Made by a program: the position numbers and the translations under genes
Virus record (IMG/VR): IMGVR_UViG_3300030060_000979
Location: 1 to 23,826 of that record
Source of the DNA: a virus
Direction: 5' to 3' (one strand)
Length of the DNA: 23,826 nt
The notes under the pieces: model-generated
What the model saw: only the letters and a program-made list of their open reading frames with translations
Told to the model about the DNA's origin: nothing
Database searches by the model: none
In this document: positions 22,950 through 23,826 of the stretch, piece by piece
Position numbering within the stretch: position 1 is the first letter of the stretch
Layout of the letters: every line of letters begins with the position of its first letter

Positions 22950-22958
22950 CAGTCGCCC
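22930..22958 (-). terminator. Strong rho-independent terminator after the capsid gene
   Basis: A perfect 9-bp GC-rich stem pairs GGGCGACTG with CAGTCGCCC (22937-22945 and 22950-22958) across a 4-base loop. On the - strand it is followed by seven T's (22936-22930). It comes 21 bases after the capsid stop, as in other phages that lower the expression of genes after the capsid by partial termination. Confidence 0.92.
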
Positions 22959-22979
22959 TCATAAAACGTAATTTTTTTA

Positions 22980-23826
22980 TTACGCTCCAGGTGAACCAAA
23001 CACTGCACGAGGATCAGAGAAGCCAAAAGAATATCTTTCTCTTGCCTTATATCTCATATTTCCAGTGTCGAAATCTGGATCCATGGCAGTCGCCATTGGC
23101 ATCCTTTCGAAATGCTTGAGACCATTAGGTGCGTCAGTTTTAATAAAGAACGCATCTGTATCAGTCAGATAATCGTTGATGACATAGCCATTTGGAAGCA
23201 TACCCATGTTCCTTATAGCATTAGCATCATTATCTGCTGTTCCAGGTCTTAGATTGGAATTTAACAATCTCTCTGCGACAAATTGTAATTGTCTAGGGAT
23301 GATTAACTTCATACCTCTTAGAGCGATTATCAATCCTCTTTCATCTACGAATCCAGCGATCTTGATTAAAGCATCTTCTAAAGATGTCTCGTTAAGGTCA
23401 GCTGCGACAGTTGGCTCGTTAGCAAAAGTTCCACCATTTGTTAATGGGTGATCTGTTGCTAATAAGGCTTTACCATCACCACCAGCAGTTGCTCCAGCTG
23501 TAAACGCATTGTTTAACACATTCGCTGCTTTCACTTGCTTAGTATGAGCCATGGATCTTGCAAGTGCTCTTGTATAACGAGCAGATAGCTTGTCGTAGAG
23601 GTTATCTTCTACAGCTTCTTCTGTTATTGAGAACGCCATTGCGACAGTTTCATGGTTATACCTTGAAGTATAAGCCTCGTTTGCATCATCAAATGTGACA
23701 CCAGAACCCTCTTGCTTAGTAGGTGCTGCTCCGAAACCACTCAACATGACCTCTTCTTCAAAGGCTCTGTCTGAAGCCTCTGTGTCAAAGATCTCTGCAT
23801 GTTGACCTTCATACCTATTATACTCC
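22980..23826 (-). CDS. Major capsid protein (gpT-like, HK97 fold), N-terminus cut off
   Basis: Main head subunit. The frame is open past the right edge, so the true start is outside; 282 residues remain. Reading into the edge gives EYNRYEGQHAEIFDTEASDR and AFEEEVMLSGFGAAPTKQEG. Later conserved blocks are SMAHTKQVKAANVLNNAF, GGDGKALLATDHPLTNGG, RGLIIALRGMKLIIPRQLQF and the C-terminal MRYKARERYSFGFSDPRAVF, all typical of Mu gpT-like capsid proteins. The internal ATG at 23747 is not the start. A strong terminator follows the stop. Family is confident; the HK97 fold is known for the family, not shown here. Confidence 0.92.
   Translation of the reverse strand, partial: EYNRYEGQHAEIFDTEASDRAFEEEVMLSGFGAAPTKQEGSGVTFDDANEAYTSRYNHETVAMAFSITEEAVEDNLYDKLSARYTRALARSMAHTKQVKAANVLNNAFTAGATAGGDGKALLATDHPLTNGGTFANEPTVAADLNETSLEDALIKIAGFVDERGLIIALRGMKLIIPRQLQFVAERLLNSNLRPGTADNDANAIRNMGMLPNGYVINDYLTDTDAFFIKTDAPNGLKHFERMPMATAMDPDFDTGNMRYKARERYSFGFSDPRAVFGSPGA

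Overview
The window is part of a tailed-phage genome, AT-rich and very compact, most like the marine podovirus-type phages of alphaproteobacteria (SAR11/SAR116, HMO-2011-like). That placement is an inference. It rests on a family A DNA polymerase, a gpT-like capsid protein, P22/T7-like tail adaptors, very large internal virion proteins, 2OG-Fe(II) oxygenases and a set of small basic Cys-containing proteins typical of marine viruses. I see no tRNA, integrase, insertion sequence, CRISPR array or host gene.

Layout. The left edge (1-402, + strand) is the C-terminal end of a family A DNA polymerase, closed by a rho-independent terminator at 472-505. Everything else (496-23826) is one late gene block on the - strand, transcribed from right to left and converging on the polymerase gene. 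In transcription order it runs: major capsid protein (cut by the right edge); a strong terminator with an embedded candidate promoter; two decoration-like proteins; a cluster of small basic or membrane proteins (20.7-21.9 kb); two tail-adaptor-type proteins around a conserved small protein; a Rossmann-like protein; two conserved small virion-type proteins; a tail-fibre module of a repeat protein, an S74-chaperone fibre and a Gly-rich protein; a conserved MAHFAK-type protein; two tandem 2OG-Fe(II) oxygenases; a large beta-rich tail protein behind its own candidate promoter; a run of glycine-rich, Q/A-rich, coiled-coil and 1583-residue proteins that look like the DNA-ejection set; an M15 peptidase endolysin; and two small conserved proteins of unknown role. 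Portal and large terminase are not in view and probably lie beyond the right edge.

How it works together. Ten - strand gene pairs share a single base in a TAATG stop-start overlap, two use ATGA, and several others abut, so translational coupling is probably a main control. Most other intervals are below 20 bases. The exceptions carry signals: a terminator/promoter hybrid after the capsid gene (22921-22958), a promoter-like pair before the large tail protein (12555-12583), and a perfect 10-bp hairpin around the start codon of the repeat fibre gene (17560-17586).

The most interesting points are the recurrent GCATAATGGC junction sequence, a shared C-terminal LGxVTVS motif on otherwise unrelated tail-region proteins, the adjacent oxygenase pair with different metal-ligand patterns, and the cluster of tiny Lys/Arg-rich Cys-bearing proteins in the head-tail region.
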